Virus record (IMG/VR): IMGVR_UViG_3300017746_000197
Location: 1 to 21,708 of that record
Strand: one strand, 5' to 3'
DNA: 21,708 nucleotides
Origin: a virus
The notes under the pieces are model-generated. The model did not search any database. It worked only from the letters and a program-made list of their open reading frames with translations, and was not told where the DNA came from. This document shows positions 19,379 to 21,708 of this stretch, piece after piece. Each line of letters begins with the position of its first letter. Position 1 is the first letter of the stretch. The translations under genes and the position numbers were made by a program.

Positions 19379-21708
19379 ATGAGTATACCTATTTCACAAA
19401 AAGTTGACCTACTTTACAAACAGGCATTCGGTGTCACTAAAACTGACACAGAAGCAAATAAAAGTCCAAGTAATGAGGCTATAGCAAGTCCATTACTAAT
19501 TCGTGGTGATACACAATGGACTCAATCTGATCAGATACCAGGTGTAGCGGCCGCAACAGCAGGCATTGTTCAAGCATATACAGGTACTGGAGCGGCAGAG
19601 TGTACAGCAGATAATACTACTGTACCAGTTAGCGGTGTTTACCCTACTTGGAAAACAGGCTTAACTTACTGGATTCCAGCAGAATTTGGTTCTACTTACT
19701 CAGTATCAGTCTACGTAGACGATGCAGGAGTCGCAGATCCAACTTCAACAGGTACTCAAATCTTTGGTGCTGGTTCAGGCGGAACAGGTGAGTTCTTCTA
19801 TAACTATCAATCAGGTGTTCTTAACTTTATCGGAGAAACAATTCCGACTGCTTTAACAAGTAGTAAAGTTCTTTACATCGTAGGTTATAGATACATCGGT
19901 AGTACTGGTGTAACTAACTTACCAGACGGAACTCAAATTGGTAATTTAAGTATTACTGATCAGACAGTTACAGGTCAAGATACTGATGCTAATATCATCC
20001 TTACTCCGAACGGAACAGGACAAGTTGTTACTTCAGGTAATGTAACAGCATCATTCTTTTATGGTAATGGTTCTCAATTAACAGGTATTGACACATCAGG
20101 CGTAGCAAACGGAACATCTAATGTTCGTATACCAGCCGCAGACGGCAATATCGAATTAAACGTTGACGGAGCACTAACAGCAAACGTTACTGACACTGGC
20201 ATAGTAATGACTGGTGGCAACTTAAACCTTGGCAATGTGATTGCTACTGGTGTAGGTACATTTACAGGAAACGTAGGTGCAGGCAACGTAGATGGTGGAA
20301 ATTTAGTAAGTGCTAACTTCTTTACAGGAACATTAATCGACGGTACATCAAATGTTACAGTTACTAACAATGGCAACATTGATTTAGTAGCCGCAGGCAA
20401 CTCAACTGCTGTCATTTCAGGTACTGGCGCAAATGTCGTTGGTACTTTGAATGCAAACGGTGTAGCAACATTAGGTTCAGTCGTAACAGCACAAGTAACA
20501 GGCGCAGGCAGTGGTAACTTAACATTAACAGCGGGTTCAGCAGATGACTATGTTGAAATCAGACCTACAGGAACTGGACAAGTTCACGTTGGTGGTTCCA
20601 AAATTGAATCATTAGGAACTCCAACTGCATCAACAGATGCGGCAACAAAACAATACGTAGATGACTTAGCACAAGGTCTTGCAATTCAAGCACCAGCAAT
20701 CGTAGCATCAACAGGAACACTAGCAACAATGTCTGGTGGTACTGTAACATATGACAACGGTACAGCAGGTGTTGGAGCAACTCTAACGATCTCTGGATCA
20801 ACATTAACAGCAATCGACGGTATTACATTAAACACAGATGATCGTATCGTTATCAAAGACGAAGCAACATCAGCAAACAATGGTATCTACACTTATACAA
20901 GTTCAACTGTTCTAACAAGAGCAACAGACTTTGACACTCCAACTGAAATGGCTGGTGGTGACTTTGTATTCATTCAACAAGGTACAGTTTATAATGATAC
21001 TGGTTGGGTAATGACTGATCCAGTAACAACTGTTGGTACTTCAGACGTAACTTTCGTTCAGTTCTCAGGTGCAGGATCATTCACAGCAGGTTCAGGTCTT
21101 ACATTAACTGGTACTGTATTCTCTGTAAACACAGACAACTTAACAACAGACATCTCAGGTGGAAATGTAGTTGTTAAAACTTCAGCACAGTTTACTACTC
21201 CAGATATTGGAGCGGCAACAGGTACAAGTCTATCAGCAACTGGTAACGTAGCAGGTGGTAACTTAACAACAGCAGGTGTTGTAAGTGCAACTGGTAACGT
21301 AATTGGTGGAAACATCACTACAGCAGGCGTAGTAGCGGCAACAGGTAATGTATCTGGTGGCAATATTACAACTGGTGCTAAAGTAGTAGCAGTAGGCAAC
21401 ATTGATTCAACATCAGGCATCTTTAATGGTGACGGATTTGGACTATCAAACATACCAGCCGCAAATATTACAGGCTTAAGTCTATCAGGTATTGCAAACG
21501 GCACATCTAACGTAGACATTGCGGCGGCAGACGGTAACATCTCAATGGGTGTTAACGGAGTTGCTGACATAGTAATCGTAGCAGATGACGGAATTGAAGT
21601 TACAGGCACAACTAAATCAAGTGGTACAGTAACTGCATCAGCATTCACAGCAAATACAGGTATCTTTACAGGTAATGGCTCAGGACTAACAGCATTAACA
21701 GGTGCTAA
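19379..21708 (+). CDS. Repetitive fibre-like structural protein 3, 3' end outside window
   Basis: A reading frame from ATG 19379 that stays open to the last base (776 complete codons), so the protein exceeds 776 residues. The first 180 or so residues (PISQKVDLLYKQAFGVTKTD) are unique and not repetitive, unlike the starts of the other two fibre proteins. Then come a GNGSQLTGI...NGTSNVRIP...DGNIELNV module (about 229-262), a TDAATKQYVDDLAQGL segment (about 417-432) typical of phage tail fibres, and a domain with NNGIYTYTSSTVLTRATDFD and GTVYNDTGWVMT often found in marine phage fibres. Three 17-residue tandem repeats follow (nt 21236-21388), then further NGTSNV and GNGSGLTAL modules. No strong ribosome site is seen; coupling to the previous gene is likely. 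Confidence 0.8.
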   Translation, partial: MSIPISQKVDLLYKQAFGVTKTDTEANKSPSNEAIASPLLIRGDTQWTQSDQIPGVAAATAGIVQAYTGTGAAECTADNTTVPVSGVYPTWKTGLTYWIPAEFGSTYSVSVYVDDAGVADPTSTGTQIFGAGSGGTGEFFYNYQSGVLNFIGETIPTALTSSKVLYIVGYRYIGSTGVTNLPDGTQIGNLSITDQTVTGQDTDANIILTPNGTGQVVTSGNVTASFFYGNGSQLTGIDTSGVANGTSNVRIPAADGNIELNVDGALTANVTDTGIVMTGGNLNLGNVIATGVGTFTGNVGAGNVDGGNLVSANFFTGTLIDGTSNVTVTNNGNIDLVAAGNSTAVISGTGANVVGTLNANGVATLGSVVTAQVTGAGSGNLTLTAGSADDYVEIRPTGTGQVHVGGSKIESLGTPTASTDAATKQYVDDLAQGLAIQAPAIVASTGTLATMSGGTVTYDNGTAGVGATLTISGSTLTAIDGITLNTDDRIVIKDEATSANNGIYTYTSSTVLTRATDFDTPTEMAGGDFVFIQQGTVYNDTGWVMTDPVTTVGTSDVTFVQFSGAGSFTAGSGLTLTGTVFSVNTDNLTTDISGGNVVVKTSAQFTTPDIGAATGTSLSATGNVAGGNLTTAGVVSATGNVIGGNITTAGVVAATGNVSGGNITTGAKVVAVGNIDSTSGIFNGDGFGLSNIPAANITGLSLSGIANGTSNVDIAAADGNISMGVNGVADIVIVADDGIEVTGTTKSSGTVTASAFTANTGIFTGNGSGLTALTGA
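21236..21388 (+). repeat. Three in-frame 51-base tandem repeats in fibre gene 3
   Basis: Units start at 21236, 21287 and 21338, with a partial fourth at 21389. Each encodes ATGNVxGGNxTTxxxVV-like sequence of 17 residues. The DNA copies have diverged at third positions, so the repeat is selected at protein level and is not a recent slippage product. Confidence 0.85.

Noticed and set aside
21236-21388. CRISPR-like periodic repeat
   Set aside because: The repeats are in-frame, contiguous, and diverged at third codon positions, so they are protein repeats with no spacers.
21058-21648. Long open minus-strand frame (196 codons) antisense to fibre gene 3
   Set aside because: It is a by-product of repetitive Gly/Ala/Thr codons in the sense gene; the product is low-complexity Pro/Val/Ala and has no ribosome site.

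Overview
The window is part of the genome of a T4-like myovirus, most likely marine. The evidence is a run of T4 core genes in near-canonical order: gp46, the baseplate protein gp26, portal gp20, prohead core, protease gp21, scaffold gp22 and major capsid gp23. The DNA is AT-rich, genes are tightly packed, and an octamer close to the T4 late promoter (NATAAATA/CTAAATA) precedes many genes. A host such as Pelagibacter (SAR11) is inferred from composition and gene content and is not proven. No host genes, integrase, tRNA genes or CRISPR array were seen.

Layout. (1) 1-2371, plus strand: the 3' part of recombination nuclease subunit gp46, a radical SAM/SPASM enzyme translationally coupled to it, and a PD-(D/E)XK nuclease resembling Holliday junction resolvases. 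(2) 2372-2879: a 508-base gene-free stretch at the meeting point of two convergent operons. It is dense in inverted repeats, is locally much richer in G+C than its surroundings, and looks like a structured non-coding RNA plus terminators. (3) 2880-3964, minus strand: baseplate protein gp26 and a short downstream gene, possibly gp51-like, with no standard start codon. (4) 3965-4057: a divergent regulatory region with two back-to-back late-promoter motifs. (5) 4058-13251, plus strand: a 1043-residue tape-measure-like protein, then the head module gp20, small ORF, acidic prohead protein, gp21, gp22 and gp23, closed by a strong intrinsic terminator. (6) 13320-15424: a consensus sigma70 promoter leading to an unrecognised acidic protein and a possible sulfotransferase-fold protein, with a small HNH-like zinc protein on the opposite strand. 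(7) 15521-end: three consecutive large repetitive fibre-like genes sharing modules at protein and DNA level; the last runs off the window.

How it works together. gp46, the nuclease and possibly the radical SAM enzyme belong to DNA metabolism. Segments 3-5 build the baseplate, tail and prohead: gp20 is the portal, gp22 and the acidic protein are the core, gp21 cleaves scaffold and capsid at (L/I)xE sites visible in gp22 and gp23, and gp23 forms the shell. Segment 7 probably supplies virion surface or receptor-binding fibres. The strongest candidates for something undescribed are the structured region 2372-2879, the radical SAM enzyme next to gp46, and the accessory genes at 13398-15424.
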